A stretch of 64,000 bases of DNA from Glaciecola amylolytica (lineage in GTDB: Bacteria; Bacteroidota; Bacteroidia; Flavobacteriales_D; Crocinitomicaceae): contig CP034120.1 in the NCBI GenBank assembly GCA_003856375.1, forward strand, positions 3,088,501 to 3,152,500, written 5' to 3'. The translations under genes were made by a program, and so were the position numbers. Of this stretch, positions 1 through 9,454 are shown in pieces; the stretch's first letter is position 1; each line of letters opens with the position of its first letter. The notes below the pieces were generated by a model. It worked only from the letters and a program-made list of their open reading frames with translations. It ran no database searches and had not been told where the DNA came from.

Positions 1-789
1 ATTGTTCCCAACCCGAAAATCGGGAAGGAAAACCCAACCTGGTATTGGGGAATGGGACTAACGGCAGAAGCTGTTGCAACACAATTCAACGTGACTCGTG
101 AAGATCAGGATTTATTTGCGCTGCATTCCCATGAAAAAGCATTGAAGGCAATCGCTGAAGGAAGATTCAAAGAAGATATTGTTCCGATTGAAGTGGAAAA
201 CATCTTTTTGGATGAAAACGAAAAACGACAAGTGAAGAATTACATCGTCGATACGGATGAAGGTCCGCGTGCTTCCACCATTGAAGGTCTTGCACGATTG
301 AGACCTGTTTTCGACGCATTGGGAAGTGTGACTGCCGGAAACTCTTCTCAAACTTCAGACGGAGCCGCATTTGTGATGGTGATGTCGGAGAAAATGATCA
401 AAGAACTGAACATCGAACCGATTGCACGTCTGCACAGCTACGCGGTGGTTGGTGTGGAACCGAGAATCATGGGAATTGGTCCGGTTGAAGCTATTCCAAA
501 AGCGTTGAAACAAGCAGGATTGACTCTGAACGACATCAACTTATTTGAACTGAATGAGGCATTTGCGTCTCAATCTTTAGCCGTAATTCGTGAAGTTGGC
601 TTGAATCCTGACATTGTTAACGTAAACGGTGGAGCAATTGCTTTGGGTCATCCGCTTGGATGTACCGGAGCAAAACTGACAGTTCAGATGTTGAATGAAC
701 TTCGCAGAAGAAAGCAAAAGTACGGAGTTGTGACCATGTGTGTCGGAACCGGACAAGGTGCTGCCGGAGTCATTGAACTATTGAAATAA
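1..789 (+). CDS. Acetyl-CoA acyltransferase (thiolase), 5' end outside window
   Basis: Thiolase family enzyme that cleaves 3-ketoacyl-CoA with CoA in beta-oxidation, or condenses two acetyl-CoA. The reading frame is open from base 1, so the gene is cut by the window edge; 262 residues remain of the usual roughly 390, and the N-terminal nucleophilic cysteine region is missing. Visible family motifs are NEAFASQS, the glycine-rich catalytic-histidine motif GGAIALGHPLG, and the C-terminal CVGTGQGAAG motif with the second catalytic cysteine. The ATG at 52 is internal, because conserved thiolase sequence continues upstream of it. A strong hairpin terminator follows at 811. Whether it is FadA-like or an acetoacetyl-CoA thiolase cannot be decided from this part. 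Confidence 0.93.
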   Translation: MVPNPKIGKENPTWYWGMGLTAEAVATQFNVTREDQDLFALHSHEKALKAIAEGRFKEDIVPIEVENIFLDENEKRQVKNYIVDTDEGPRASTIEGLARLRPVFDALGSVTAGNSSQTSDGAAFVMVMSEKMIKELNIEPIARLHSYAVVGVEPRIMGIGPVEAIPKALKQAGLTLNDINLFELNEAFASQSLAVIREVGLNPDIVNVNGGAIALGHPLGCTGAKLTVQMLNELRRRKQKYGVVTMCVGTGQGAAGVIELLK

Positions 790-810
790 ATTATTTCTTC
801 AAACCTTTGA

Positions 811-843
811 AACGCCATTCGTCGACAGATGAGTGGCGTTTTT
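811..843 (+). terminator. Rho-independent terminator after thiolase
   Basis: A 13-bp stem (AACGCCATTCGTC with GATGAGTGGCGTT, two G-U pairs) closes a short loop and is followed directly by a T run. It lies 22 bases after the thiolase stop. Confidence 0.85.
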
Positions 844-903
844 CATGTTATAATTCTCTAAAAATAAAAACAAGACAAGCTTTTTCTTAATTTCGAAGGA
901 AAT

Positions 904-1962
904 ATGGAAAAAGTCCCTCAAAAAATTTCAAAAGTTCAAATGACAAGCCATGCTTTGATCATTTGTACAATTGTTGTAGTGACACTTTATTTGGGACAAA
1001 GCCTCATTATTCCACTCATTTTCGGAACAATTCTCTGGCTTTTAATGCGGAAAATCCGTTCCCTGTTTTATGTAATCGGACTCAAAGACCGCTTTTTCCC
1101 AAAATGGCTCAAAACACTTTTAAGTTCGGCTATTCTTTTCTCATCCGTTTGGGTCATCGGGCTCATTTTTGAGAGAAACATTCAGGAACTGATCAAGTAT
1201 TACGATGTTTACAATACCAATTTCGCTGCCATTCTGAAAGATTTTGATCATGTATCCAGCTATAAAATTGAGGATCTGACCAAAAGTTTCAATTCGAACG
1301 ACCTGATCAGCAAATACATTACTTCCGCAATCAGCTCACTGCAAACCATTATTTCGAATGTGATCATCGTGTTGATTTACATGCTTTTCATCATCATGGA
1401 AGAATCTTCCTTTAAGTTCAAGGTAAAAGCGATGTTTCCTGAGAAAAATGCTTATGATGAGCGCATCGAAGTGATTCGCCGGATCGAAAAAGCAGTCACA
1501 AATTATCTTGGAATCAAATCATTGATTGCTTTGGTTTCTTCGAGTATCGGTTATTTGATTTTTACGCTGATGGGGCTGCACGCTCCGTTCTTTTGGGCCT
1601 TATTGATCTTCATGTTCAGTTTCATTCCGTTCTTCGGCGTTTTGATCAGCTCATTTTTGCCTGCGCTTTTCTCCATCATTCAGTTTGGAACGTACAGCGA
1701 ATCGCTCATTATTCTTTTCAGCACCGGATCCATTCAGTTTCTTGCAGGAAATATTGTGGAACCGAGAATCATGGGAAACACCATGAACGTCAGCCCGATT
1801 GTCGTTATTTTATCACTTGGTTTCTGGGGTTTCATCTGGGGACTTCCGGGAATGTTCCTGAGTGTTCCGATTACGGTAATTATGGTGATCATCTTTTCCA
1901 AGTTTAAGTCTACCAGAGGAATTGCAATCTTACTTTCAGAGAAAGGAGAAATTGAACATTAA
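904..1962 (+). CDS. AI-2E family transporter (PerM/YdiK-like permease)
   Basis: Polytopic inner-membrane protein of 352 residues, the usual length for the AI-2E exporter/PerM family (PF01594). Hydrophobic segments lie near residues 15-35, 60-85, 145-170, 200-225, 230-260 and 270-335. The conserved region around residues 225-300, with PFFGVLIS and GNIVEPRIMG, is typical of the family. The transported substrate is not predictable from sequence; autoinducer-2 export is proven only for some members. A possible -7 box TAATTTCG lies at 888-895. The stop codon shares one base with the start of the next gene (TAATG), so the two are probably translationally coupled. Confidence 0.88.
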   Translation: MEKVPQKISKVQMTSHALIICTIVVVTLYLGQSLIIPLIFGTILWLLMRKIRSLFYVIGLKDRFFPKWLKTLLSSAILFSSVWVIGLIFERNIQELIKYYDVYNTNFAAILKDFDHVSSYKIEDLTKSFNSNDLISKYITSAISSLQTIISNVIIVLIYMLFIIMEESSFKFKVKAMFPEKNAYDERIEVIRRIEKAVTNYLGIKSLIALVSSSIGYLIFTLMGLHAPFFWALLIFMFSFIPFFGVLISSFLPALFSIIQFGTYSESLIILFSTGSIQFLAGNIVEPRIMGNTMNVSPIVVILSLGFWGFIWGLPGMFLSVPITVIMVIIFSKFKSTRGIAILLSEKGEIEH

Positions 1963-3158
1963 TGAAGGCTTTTTTAATTTGTTGTTTTCTGATCACATCT
2001 TTCGGCTCTTTCTCTCAATTTGAGGATGAGAGCGAAGACAAACCTGTTTTTGGCGGAACAAATGTCATTGCACAAAATGCAGCCGGACAAGTCGGAGTGA
2101 AATCCGCAGAAGGAAAGGAGATCATTCCTTTCGTCTATTCGAAAATCATAGAGAATCATTTGGGATTGTTTGTATTCAAAATCAATAAATCCAACGGATA
2201 CGAACGTTCCTATTCATTGGGGTATTACAACCGGCAATTCAAGCAGATTCTTCCCTGCCAATACAACAGCCTTCTGGCTTTGGACGAAGGATACATCATT
2301 GCATCCCAGAACAGCGACAAAAGATTCGGGTTGATCGACACCATCGGAAGAATTATCATTCCTTTTGAATATGAGGAAATGGCTGCTCCGAGTGAAGGAC
2401 TTTACCTGACGAAACTGAAAGGGAAATATGGCTTTATCAGCAAGAAAAACCACGTTGTGGTTGATCATGAATTCACTTATGCAAGTCCTTTTTCCGAAGG
2501 TTTGGCTGCAGCAAGTAAATCCGGTTTAATCGGCTACATCAATCGCAAAGGAGATTTTGAGATTAAGGAACAATTTACCTCAGCCGATGATTTTTCTTAC
2601 GGTTATGCGCAGGTTTTCTTTCACAATCAAACAAGCATCATTGATAAAAACGGCATCATCCTCTTTCCATTTATCTTCAAAAGCATTCATTCTGTCGGAA
2701 ACGGGCAGTTTGTTTTTGAAGCAGGTGAGAATTTGAGAAAAACGCTGGCTTCGACCCTTCCGAAACTTGGAATTGCTCAACGTCCGAATGAACTTTCTCA
2801 ATACGACTCATTGGTGTCAAGTATGGATTCGGAGATCGATTCTGAAACTCTGGAAGAGAAGTTTATGGGCATTCTGAATCTGAACAAACAAGTAATCGGC
2901 GGCAATGAATTTCAGCAAGTGATCCATTTGATCTCGGAAGAGCAAAACCAGTTGTATGCCGTTCAGAGAAAAGGCAACAGTGAGGAGAATTCCTCCAGTA
3001 TCTACAATTTTGCTCTTATGGATGGAAACGGAAAACTACTTACTGATTTTCGCTTTTTTGAGGTAAAACCGGAAGAAAAAATCGTTATCGAAGAGTTGAA
3101 TGATCAATTTGTCAACTATCGGGTAGATGCTTCCGGAAAGTTATCCAAACTGAATTAA
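1962..3158 (+). CDS. WG repeat-containing secreted protein
   Basis: 398-residue protein with an N-terminal signal peptide (residues 1-19, ending FGSFSQ). At least five WG/KWG-type repeats cover residues 40-240, recognisable from units such as FGLIDTIGRIIIPFEYEEM and YGFISKKNHVVV (a hydrophobic-Gly/Ile-Asp motif followed by an I-I-P-F/Y-Y-E tail). The C-terminal 150 residues have no motif I recognise. WG-repeat proteins are common in Bacteroidota and their molecular role is generally unknown. The start overlaps the stop of the upstream permease by one base, implying one transcript. It ends two bases from the convergent OstA-like gene with no room for a separate terminator. Confidence 0.8.
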   Translation: MKAFLICCFLITSFGSFSQFEDESEDKPVFGGTNVIAQNAAGQVGVKSAEGKEIIPFVYSKIIENHLGLFVFKINKSNGYERSYSLGYYNRQFKQILPCQYNSLLALDEGYIIASQNSDKRFGLIDTIGRIIIPFEYEEMAAPSEGLYLTKLKGKYGFISKKNHVVVDHEFTYASPFSEGLAAASKSGLIGYINRKGDFEIKEQFTSADDFSYGYAQVFFHNQTSIIDKNGIILFPFIFKSIHSVGNGQFVFEAGENLRKTLASTLPKLGIAQRPNELSQYDSLVSSMDSEIDSETLEEKFMGILNLNKQVIGGNEFQQVIHLISEEQNQLYAVQRKGNSEENSSSIYNFALMDGNGKLLTDFRFFEVKPEEKIVIEELNDQFVNYRVDASGKLSKLN

Positions 3159-3160
3159 GT

Positions 3161-4804
3161 TTATTTCTCTCGTTTATCCGGATCTTTCTTCACTTCTTCT
3201 TCCTTGATGATTTCCCGTGGCTTCAACAATTCCTGCCAGGTTTTAGGGCGAAGGAGCGGATTCCATTTAAATTCGGGTAAAAACTGTTCTTCAGGATCAA
3301 TTTGGTTGATCGGATAGAACTTCCCGTCCGGTTGATTTACATAGGTCACTCCGACCACTTCCCCGCTATCCAGATAAACTCTCAGATCCGACGAAAAGAT
3401 TCTGTTCAGGCCTTTTCGCTTGATGACAATCGCCGTATCCGTCTTCACTTCTTCTTCCGGATAAAAAATAGTTTTCGCCTGACCGATCACATCCGACCGC
3501 ATCAATTCATTATTCTTGAAATAAGACCAAATCTCTTTTCCTGAAAGTTGATTGTAGTATCTTCCGGAATCCAGTTCATTGGCGGCAAATGCTTTCGGAT
3601 AAAGATGCGCCTTTTCGATCAGCGTATCGTTTTTCAAAAATACACGGATCGTATCTCCGATCAATTCGGAATTGTAACTCCAGAAATGCGCATTCCCCCA
3701 CAAATCCATGATTCCTTCGGCTTTCTTGTAATCGAGTGAATCCGACACTCCCTGAATTTTATTCTGGAAAATGCGTACATCCCGACCTCCTCTGATCCGA
3801 AGTGTTTTTTCCAGCGTATCTCTTAAGTGGAACAAGGTATCCGCCCGAAGAAACAAGGTATCTTTTGATTTCATGATGCGAATCAGCGGAAAATCCGTCA
3901 GAACATCCATCAATGAATTACCGTCTGAAGTGAAATGCCCGGCGTTAAACTGTACTTTTTGAGCAGTATCGATCATCTGTACATTTCCTTTTCCGAGAGC
4001 ATATTTTCGTTTAGGTGCATAAAACAAACTATCTCCGGTAATTACGCGCGGTTCCTGCTCGATTTTTGCATTGTGCGTCAGCAAACCTTCTTCCGTTTGC
4101 ACATGATACCAGCCCCGGTCGCAATAAAACTTCGAGTCTTTGGTCGTCCCAACAGTTGGGCCGTAGAAAAACACTTTATGAACCAGGTAATTGTAATGAA
4201 GCGTATCGGTAGTCAGCTTCAGATCATCGCTTTTGTAAACGACATTTCCTTTAAAAAAGGCTTCTTCCGTATTCGGATAAAAATAACCGAAGGTACTGGT
4301 GAGCACTTCGTTTGTCGTAATATTCTCGATCCGGCCTTTGTTCCGGTAAATTGCTTTCGAACTTTTTGCATCGTAATCCAGTGAATCGCTCGTTACCTTG
4401 TATTCTCTGTCACGAATCCGCACGTGTCCCCACAGCTTTGCCAGTTTTGTTTTTCCGTTGTAATACAGGGAATCGCAAAACAAATTCAAGGTATCGGCTT
4501 TGTTGATCTGCACTTTTCCGTACGCCCAAACTTCACCTGTTTTCTCTTTGTAATGGGCAGAATCACAGAACATGACATTTCCCTGATACTTGAAATTCAG
4601 GAAACCTGTCAGGCGTTGTTTACCCGTTCGTTCGTCGTACGAAAGCTTTTTAGCCCCCGGAAGTAATTCCAGCCAGGAACCCTGAGCCATTGAAAACTGC
4701 GTGCACACAAAAATTGCGCTTAAAAAAAGCGCAATTCGATAAGTATATGTGTTGAATAACTTCAAATTATCTCGTTGCCAAGGTTTGTTTACGATCCGGA
4801 CCAA
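3161..4804 (-). CDS. OstA-like (LptA/OstA superfamily) periplasmic protein
   Basis: Large OstA-like protein (about 540 residues) with a signal peptide ending near CTQFSMAQ, followed by repeated short beta-strand units rich in D-T/S-L-x-Y and G-x-V (for example ADTLNLFCDSLYYNGKT and VTSDSLDYDAKS). This pattern is typical of the OstA/LptA/LptD-N beta-jellyroll fold (OstA_2 family of Bacteroidota). Known LptA/OstA proteins bridge lipopolysaccharide across the periplasm, so a role in LPS or outer-membrane transport is likely but inferred. The given ATG start overlaps purA by 38 bases. A TTG codon at 4765, just after the purA stop, would give a cleaner signal peptide and may be the true start. It is the last gene of the fur-like/STAS/purA operon. 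Confidence 0.8.
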   Translation of the reverse strand: MVRIVNKPWQRDNLKLFNTYTYRIALFLSAIFVCTQFSMAQGSWLELLPGAKKLSYDERTGKQRLTGFLNFKYQGNVMFCDSAHYKEKTGEVWAYGKVQINKADTLNLFCDSLYYNGKTKLAKLWGHVRIRDREYKVTSDSLDYDAKSSKAIYRNKGRIENITTNEVLTSTFGYFYPNTEEAFFKGNVVYKSDDLKLTTDTLHYNYLVHKVFFYGPTVGTTKDSKFYCDRGWYHVQTEEGLLTHNAKIEQEPRVITGDSLFYAPKRKYALGKGNVQMIDTAQKVQFNAGHFTSDGNSLMDVLTDFPLIRIMKSKDTLFLRADTLFHLRDTLEKTLRIRGGRDVRIFQNKIQGVSDSLDYKKAEGIMDLWGNAHFWSYNSELIGDTIRVFLKNDTLIEKAHLYPKAFAANELDSGRYYNQLSGKEIWSYFKNNELMRSDVIGQAKTIFYPEEEVKTDTAIVIKRKGLNRIFSSDLRVYLDSGEVVGVTYVNQPDGKFYPINQIDPEEQFLPEFKWNPLLRPKTWQELLKPREIIKEEEVKKDPDKREK

Positions 4805-6038
4805 CAGAAACTGTTGTTACCGGCACTTGCAAATGTTGTTCCAAATATTTCACATAGTCTTTCAACGCTTCAGGAGCTTCGGAATAAGAAGTCAAACCAG
4901 TCAAATCCTTGTTCCATCCCGGGATGTCTTCATAAACCGGCTCAATCGTTACTCCGTCGATATCGTAAGGCATATAATCCTGCTCTACTCCGTCTACGAT
5001 GTATTTCGTACATGCACGAATGGTTTCAAACGTATCTAATACGTCTGCTTTCATCATTGCCAACTCTGTTACTCCGTTGATCATGATTGCATATTTCATT
5101 GCAGGAAGGTCAATCCATCCGCAACGGCGAGGTCTTCCGGTTGTTGCACCGAATTCTCTACCTTCTTTACGGATTTTCTCACCGATTTCATTTTCCAGTT
5201 CTGTAGGGAATGGTCCAGAACCAACGCGCGTACAATATGCTTTGAAAATTCCGATTACGTCTCCGATTTTTGAAGGCGCAATTCCAAGACCCGTACAAGT
5301 TCCTGCAGTTACTGTATTGGATGATGTTACAAAAGGGTACGTTCCGAAATCAATATCCAGCATTGTTCCCTGAGCTCCTTCTGCCAATACTTTTTTCCCG
5401 GATTTCATGGCATCGTTCATGTATTGTTCGCTGTCAACTGCCGTCAAACCTCTCAATACTTCGATTCCTTCCATCCAAGGACCTTCCAATTCAGCCAGGT
5501 TGTATTCGAAACCTTCGTAATGTTTCAACATGTTCAAATGCTTCTCAACAAGTGTCTGGTATTTTTCTTTGAACGACGGCAGGAAAATATCTCCTACGCG
5601 TAATCCGTTACGGCCTGTTTTATCCATGTAAGTAGGACCGATTCCTTTCAAAGTACTTCCGATTTTGTCTTTCCCTTTGGAAGCCTCAGAAGCCGCATCC
5701 AACAATTTATGAGTTGGCAAGATCAAATGTGCTTTTCTGGAAACAATCAGACGTTCTTTTACATTGATATTGAACGGAACCAATTTTTCCAATTCTTTTT
5801 GAAAGACAACAGGATCGATTACGACACCGTTTCCGATCAAATTCACCACATTTCCATGAAAAATTCCTGAAGGAATTGTATGCAAAACGTGTTTCACTCC
5901 CTCAAACTCTAACGTGTGACCTGCATTTGGCCCACCTTGAAAACGAGCAATAATATCGTATTGCGGAGTAAGAACATCTACAATCTTTCCTTTCCCTTCA
6001 TCTCCCCATTGTAATCCTAAAAGAACATCTACTTTCAT
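4767..6038 (-). CDS. purA: Adenylosuccinate synthase
   Basis: Catalyses GTP-dependent conversion of IMP and aspartate to adenylosuccinate, the first committed step to AMP. The 423-residue length is normal. Diagnostic motifs are the N-terminal GLQWGDEGKGK phosphate loop, GPNAGHT, the IMP-binding STLKGIGPTYMDK region, AEGAQGTMLDIDFGTYPF, and TTGRPRRCGW. It starts four bases inside the STAS gene (ATGA-type overlap), so it is translated from the same message as the STAS and Fur-like genes. The companion purine gene purC lies 35 kb away at 41126. Confidence 0.98.
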   Translation of the reverse strand: MKVDVLLGLQWGDEGKGKIVDVLTPQYDIIARFQGGPNAGHTLEFEGVKHVLHTIPSGIFHGNVVNLIGNGVVIDPVVFQKELEKLVPFNINVKERLIVSRKAHLILPTHKLLDAASEASKGKDKIGSTLKGIGPTYMDKTGRNGLRVGDIFLPSFKEKYQTLVEKHLNMLKHYEGFEYNLAELEGPWMEGIEVLRGLTAVDSEQYMNDAMKSGKKVLAEGAQGTMLDIDFGTYPFVTSSNTVTAGTCTGLGIAPSKIGDVIGIFKAYCTRVGSGPFPTELENEIGEKIRKEGREFGATTGRPRRCGWIDLPAMKYAIMINGVTELAMMKADVLDTFETIRACTKYIVDGVEQDYMPYDIDGVTIEPVYEDIPGWNKDLTGLTSYSEAPEALKDYVKYLEQHLQVPVTTVSVGPDRKQTLATR

Positions 6039-6388
6039 GTGACTTTATTAAATTTCGCTTCAACTTCCTCTGTCGAATTGAAGCAGCTAAAAATTTCGTT
6101 TAATTTGGATATTTCGAATAGCTTTTTCACGGATGGCTGTAAGTTTACCAACACGCAATCCAAGCCTGTTTTTCGCGATCTTGTCAGGATTCTGATAAAG
6201 AAATTCAGACCGGTGCTGTTGCAATATTCCAAAGCGGAACAGTCGCACAACACGGCTTTCAATTCATTCGTCAATACCTGTTCTATTTGATTTAATGCTT
6301 CAGTTAGTCCTTCGTCGGAGATAATTCTCCCTGAAATTTTGACCAATACAAAATTCGATGACTTCGTTATGTCAAACTGAGCACTCAT
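6035..6388 (-). CDS. STAS domain protein (anti-sigma-factor-antagonist-like)
   Basis: Single-domain protein of 117 residues with the STAS fold pattern of SpoIIAA/anti-anti-sigma factors: an N-terminal strand with FVLVKISGRI, then the loop and helix CSALEYCNSTGLNFF. Ser58 in that loop sits where SpoIIAA-type proteins are phosphorylated by a partner kinase; equivalence is inferred from alignment by eye. No anti-sigma kinase gene is adjacent, so the partner is unknown. Its ATG overlaps the Fur-like gene's stop by one base and its end overlaps purA by four, so it is embedded in an operon with both. Confidence 0.82.
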   Translation of the reverse strand: MSAQFDITKSSNFVLVKISGRIISDEGLTEALNQIEQVLTNELKAVLCDCSALEYCNSTGLNFFIRILTRSRKTGLDCVLVNLQPSVKKLFEISKLNEIFSCFNSTEEVEAKFNKVT

Positions 6389-6843
6389 TACTGATCTTGT
6401 TCATTCTCTTCGTTTCTAACGCCGTAGAAATAAAGTGAATGATGTTGGATTTTAACTCCGAAGATTTCTTCGATAGTTGCTTTGATACTTTGAATTCTCG
6501 GGTCACAAAACTCAATCACTTCCCCGGTATCCGTAAGAATAACGTGGTCGTGCTGTTTCGATCCGTGAGATTTTTCAAACTGAGCCAGATTTTTACCGAA
6601 CTGATGTTTCCGAACTAAATTACAAGCCAGTAAAAGCTCAATAGTATTGTATAAAGTTGCTCTGGAAACCCGGTAATTTTGATTCTTCATTTTGATATAC
6701 AAGGATTCGATATCAAAATGACCTTTGTAGTTATAAATTTCCGACAAAATTGCAAAGCGTTCGGGGGTCTTTCGGTGCCCGTTTTGCTCCAAATATGCTG
6801 AAAAAATATTTCTGACTGTTAACTGCAGATCTTGTTGTTGCAT
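6388..6843 (-). CDS. Fur family transcriptional regulator lacking CxxC zinc motifs
   Basis: Ferric-uptake-regulator-type protein: an N-terminal winged helix ([16 protein letters not shown], then [15 protein letters not shown]) and a C-terminal metal/dimerisation region ([28 protein letters not shown]). The CxxC pairs that hold structural zinc in many Fur/Zur/PerR proteins are absent; the position reads LTDTGEV. The sensed metal is therefore unclear. I chose ATG 6843 (151 residues) over ATG 6864 because a -7-type box TACTTTTG on this strand occupies 6862-6869 and would overlap the upstream start. First gene of the regulator/STAS/purA/OstA-like operon, with one- and four-base overlaps downstream. 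Confidence 0.88.
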   Translation of the reverse strand: MQQQDLQLTVRNIFSAYLEQNGHRKTPERFAILSEIYNYKGHFDIESLYIKMKNQNYRVSRATLYNTIELLLACNLVRKHQFGKNLAQFEKSHGSKQHDHVILTDTGEVIEFCDPRIQSIKATIEEIFGVKIQHHSLYFYGVRNEENEQDQ

Positions 6844-6861
6844 CTGACAATGTTGAAAGGG

Positions 6862-6869
6862 CAAAAGTA
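6862..6869 (-). promoter_or_regulatory. Candidate -7 box of the fur-like/STAS/purA operon
   Basis: TACTTTTG on the minus strand fits the Bacteroidota -7 consensus TAnnTTTG. It places the likely transcript start about 15 bases before the ATG at 6843. No clear -33 TTG at the usual spacing was seen. Confidence 0.45.
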
Positions 6870-7167
6870 GTTATTTTTTTCTTCTTTACCACCATGAACG
6901 ATTGCCTTAATGAGAAGTTTTCAACGAATCGTGTGCCTTTTGCACATATTTCGTTTGTAAATCGAGATGAAAGTCAATTTACGCTTGAAAATAAGAAGGA
7001 TTACCACTTCGCAACAGGATATTTCCGGATTCCGGATTACAAAACAGATTGATCTGCAATTTTTGCATTTTCCTGTTTCGTCAAATTGCCAAAATGCCAT
7101 CCCGATAGCTATCGGGACGCAATATTACGAATCGGTGCAAAAACAGCTGAATAAAACCCGTTTCGAA
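6870..7167. other. Intergenic region between relA/spoT and the fur-like operon
   Basis: About 300 bases without a convincing gene. A plus-strand open frame beginning at 6967 runs antisense into the relA/spoT gene, has no family resemblance and is treated as spurious. The only structured element is the palindrome at 7100-7117. Confidence 0.6.
7100..7117. repeat. 18-bp perfect palindrome TCCCGATAGCTATCGGGA
   Basis: A perfect 18-bp palindrome 50 bases beyond the end of the relA/spoT gene. The CCCGATAGCTATCGGG type occurs widely between genes of Bacteroidota (general knowledge); here it could form the stem of a transcript-end hairpin, although no T run follows. Confidence 0.75.
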
Positions 7168-9378
7168 CTAATCTTCTTTTGTATCGTAACGTTCCACGCG
7201 CTTCACTCCTTCCACCTGCTCAAACTTGCGCATCAAGGTATCCAGATGTTCCGTATCGTATACCAACACATGAATTCTTCCTTCAAACAAACCGTCATTG
7301 GCTTCAAAAGAAATGGATTTCATGTTTACGTTCAATTCATTCGAAATCACTTCGGTGATCTTATTCACGATTCCCACATCATCAATTCCGATCAATCGAA
7401 TAGCTGCCACGCGCGCCACCAGATCCTGACTTCTCCATCTTGCCTTAATGCAGCGATAAGCCATTTTCGATTGTAAGTGTTCTGCATTCGGACAGTTGAT
7501 GCGATGAATCTTAATTCCTTCAGAAATGGTAATGAACCCGAATACCGGGTCTCCCGGGATCGGATTACAGCAGCGGGCCATTTGGTATTGGATATTTTTG
7601 AAATCTTCTCCAATAATGATCGTGTCTTCTTTCTTATTGATTTTCGGATAGACATCCAACTCGTGTCTGTCTTTGTTTACTGCCGGTTTCTTCTCTAACT
7701 GAAGCAAGCCGTTCACATTATCCAATTCTCTCAGCTTCGAAAGATCCAATTTTCCTTTGGCAATCCGGATATACAAATCAGTAGCTGAAGAGAATCCATA
7801 AAAACGTTCTAAAACAGTGATATTTTCGGATTTGAACTGAATATGAAGTTGCTTGAATTTTCGCTCGAGAATTTCTCTTCCGTCGGCTGCAATTTCCTTT
7901 CGTTCTTCGTTCAGTGCCGATTTGATTTTCTGGCGCGCTCTTGCCGTACCGGCCAATCTCAACCAATCTTCTGTTGGTTTTTGCTTGGACGATGTAATGA
8001 TTTCCAGCTGATCTCCGTTTTGCAATTGATAGCTTAAGGGAACCAAGCGATTGTTCACTTTCGCCCCGATACACCTGTTTCCGATATCGCTGTGAATGTC
8101 GTATGCAAAATCCAGAATCGTTGATCCTACAGGCAGTACCCGCAAATCTCCTTTTGGAGTAAACACATAAATTTCATCATGGAACAGGTTCATTTTGAAT
8201 TCTTCCACAAAATCCATCGCATTCACATCCGGATTTTCCAATAAATCGCGAATTTCAGAGATCCAGCGATCGAATTTATTATCGTCTTTCTGATTTTCCT
8301 TGTACCGGTAATGCGCCGCCAAACCTTTCTCCGCAATTTCGTCCATTCTTTTGGTACGAATCTGCACTTCCACCCATTTTCCCTGGGGCGACATCACCGT
8401 TGTATGAAGAGATTCATACCCGTTTGCACGCGGCGTGGAAATCCAGTCTCTCAAACGATCCGGACTTGGCTGATAGAAATCCGTTACGATCGAATAGACT
8501 CTCCAGCAATCTGCCTTCTCCATTTCAATCGGAGTATCCAGAATAATGCGCACGGCGAACAAATCAAATACTTCTTCGAAAGGCAAGTCCTTGCTGTGCA
8601 TTTTTCTCCAGATCGAAGAAATGGATTTCGTGCGGGCTTTGATATCGAAATGATATCCTTCTTTGTTCAATGCTTCCCGGATCGGGTTTACAAAACGACG
8701 GATGAATCTGTTTCGGACATCTTCAGTCGATTTCAGTTTCAACTGAATATCGCGGTAGATCTCGGATTCGGTATATTTCATCGCCAGATCTTCCAATTCC
8801 GTTTTGATGGAATAAAGTCCTAATCGATGTGCTAATGGCGCATACAGAAATTTTGTTTCGGAGGCAATTTTAATCTGCTGTTCCGGGCTCATGCTTTCCA
8901 AAGTCCGCATATTGTGAAGCCGGTCAGCAAGCTTGATCAAAACCACTCGCAAATCATCCGAAATGGTCAGAATCATTTTACGGAAATTCTCAGCCTGAAC
9001 AGAAGTATTCTGATCGAAAACATCCGGAATTTTGGTTAATCCGTCAATAATTCTTCTGGCTTTTTCTCCGAAAAGATCTTCCACATCCTGAAGTGTGATG
9101 TGTGTATCTTCCACCGTGTCGTGCAATAAAGCACAAGCGATGGAAGTTGCTCCCAATCCCATTTCCTCGACGCAAATTCGCGCAACGGCAATCGGATGAT
9201 AGATATATGGTTCCCCGGATTTTCTGCGCATATCTTTATGCGCTTCCACTGCTACATCGAAAGCTTTGCGGATATAAGCAGTATCCTGACGGGTTCTATT
9301 TTTGGTTGCTCTTAAAAGGCCTTTAAAAGCATGTAAAATTTCCAATCGTTCTTTTTCTAAATCTATCTGAGCTTCCAT
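7168..9378 (-). CDS. Bifunctional (p)ppGpp synthetase/hydrolase (RelA/SpoT family)
   Basis: Makes and degrades the stringent-response alarmone (p)ppGpp. Domain order is complete: HD hydrolase (HPIAVA near residue 61, HDTVEDT near 86, LADRLHNMRTL), synthetase (RANGYESLHTTV and VEVQIRTKRMDEIAEKGLA), TGS (FTPKGDLRVLPVGSTILDFA), and a C-terminal ACT domain. Both HD and synthetase signature residues are intact, so the enzyme should be bifunctional, as expected for the main Rel protein of Bacteroidota. Two ATGs are possible, 9393 and 9378. A minus-strand -7 box (TATTTTTG, 9402-9409) would leave almost no leader before 9393, so I prefer 9378 (736 residues). Confidence 0.96.
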   Translation of the reverse strand: MEAQIDLEKERLEILHAFKGLLRATKNRTRQDTAYIRKAFDVAVEAHKDMRRKSGEPYIYHPIAVARICVEEMGLGATSIACALLHDTVEDTHITLQDVEDLFGEKARRIIDGLTKIPDVFDQNTSVQAENFRKMILTISDDLRVVLIKLADRLHNMRTLESMSPEQQIKIASETKFLYAPLAHRLGLYSIKTELEDLAMKYTESEIYRDIQLKLKSTEDVRNRFIRRFVNPIREALNKEGYHFDIKARTKSISSIWRKMHSKDLPFEEVFDLFAVRIILDTPIEMEKADCWRVYSIVTDFYQPSPDRLRDWISTPRANGYESLHTTVMSPQGKWVEVQIRTKRMDEIAEKGLAAHYRYKENQKDDNKFDRWISEIRDLLENPDVNAMDFVEEFKMNLFHDEIYVFTPKGDLRVLPVGSTILDFAYDIHSDIGNRCIGAKVNNRLVPLSYQLQNGDQLEIITSSKQKPTEDWLRLAGTARARQKIKSALNEERKEIAADGREILERKFKQLHIQFKSENITVLERFYGFSSATDLYIRIAKGKLDLSKLRELDNVNGLLQLEKKPAVNKDRHELDVYPKINKKEDTIIIGEDFKNIQYQMARCCNPIPGDPVFGFITISEGIKIHRINCPNAEHLQSKMAYRCIKARWRSQDLVARVAAIRLIGIDDVGIVNKITEVISNELNVNMKSISFEANDGLFEGRIHVLVYDTEHLDTLMRKFEQVEGVKRVERYDTKED

Positions 9379-9454
9379 AATTCCGGATTCCATTGAATTT
9401 ACAAAAATAATGGGAAAAACGGTGGATTACACATCAAATTTAGGAAGTGTTAAC

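Noticed and set aside
6967-7476. 169-codon open frame on the plus strand
   Set aside because: It runs 300 bases antisense through the conserved ACT domain of the RelA/SpoT gene, has no family resemblance and spans the 7100 palindrome.
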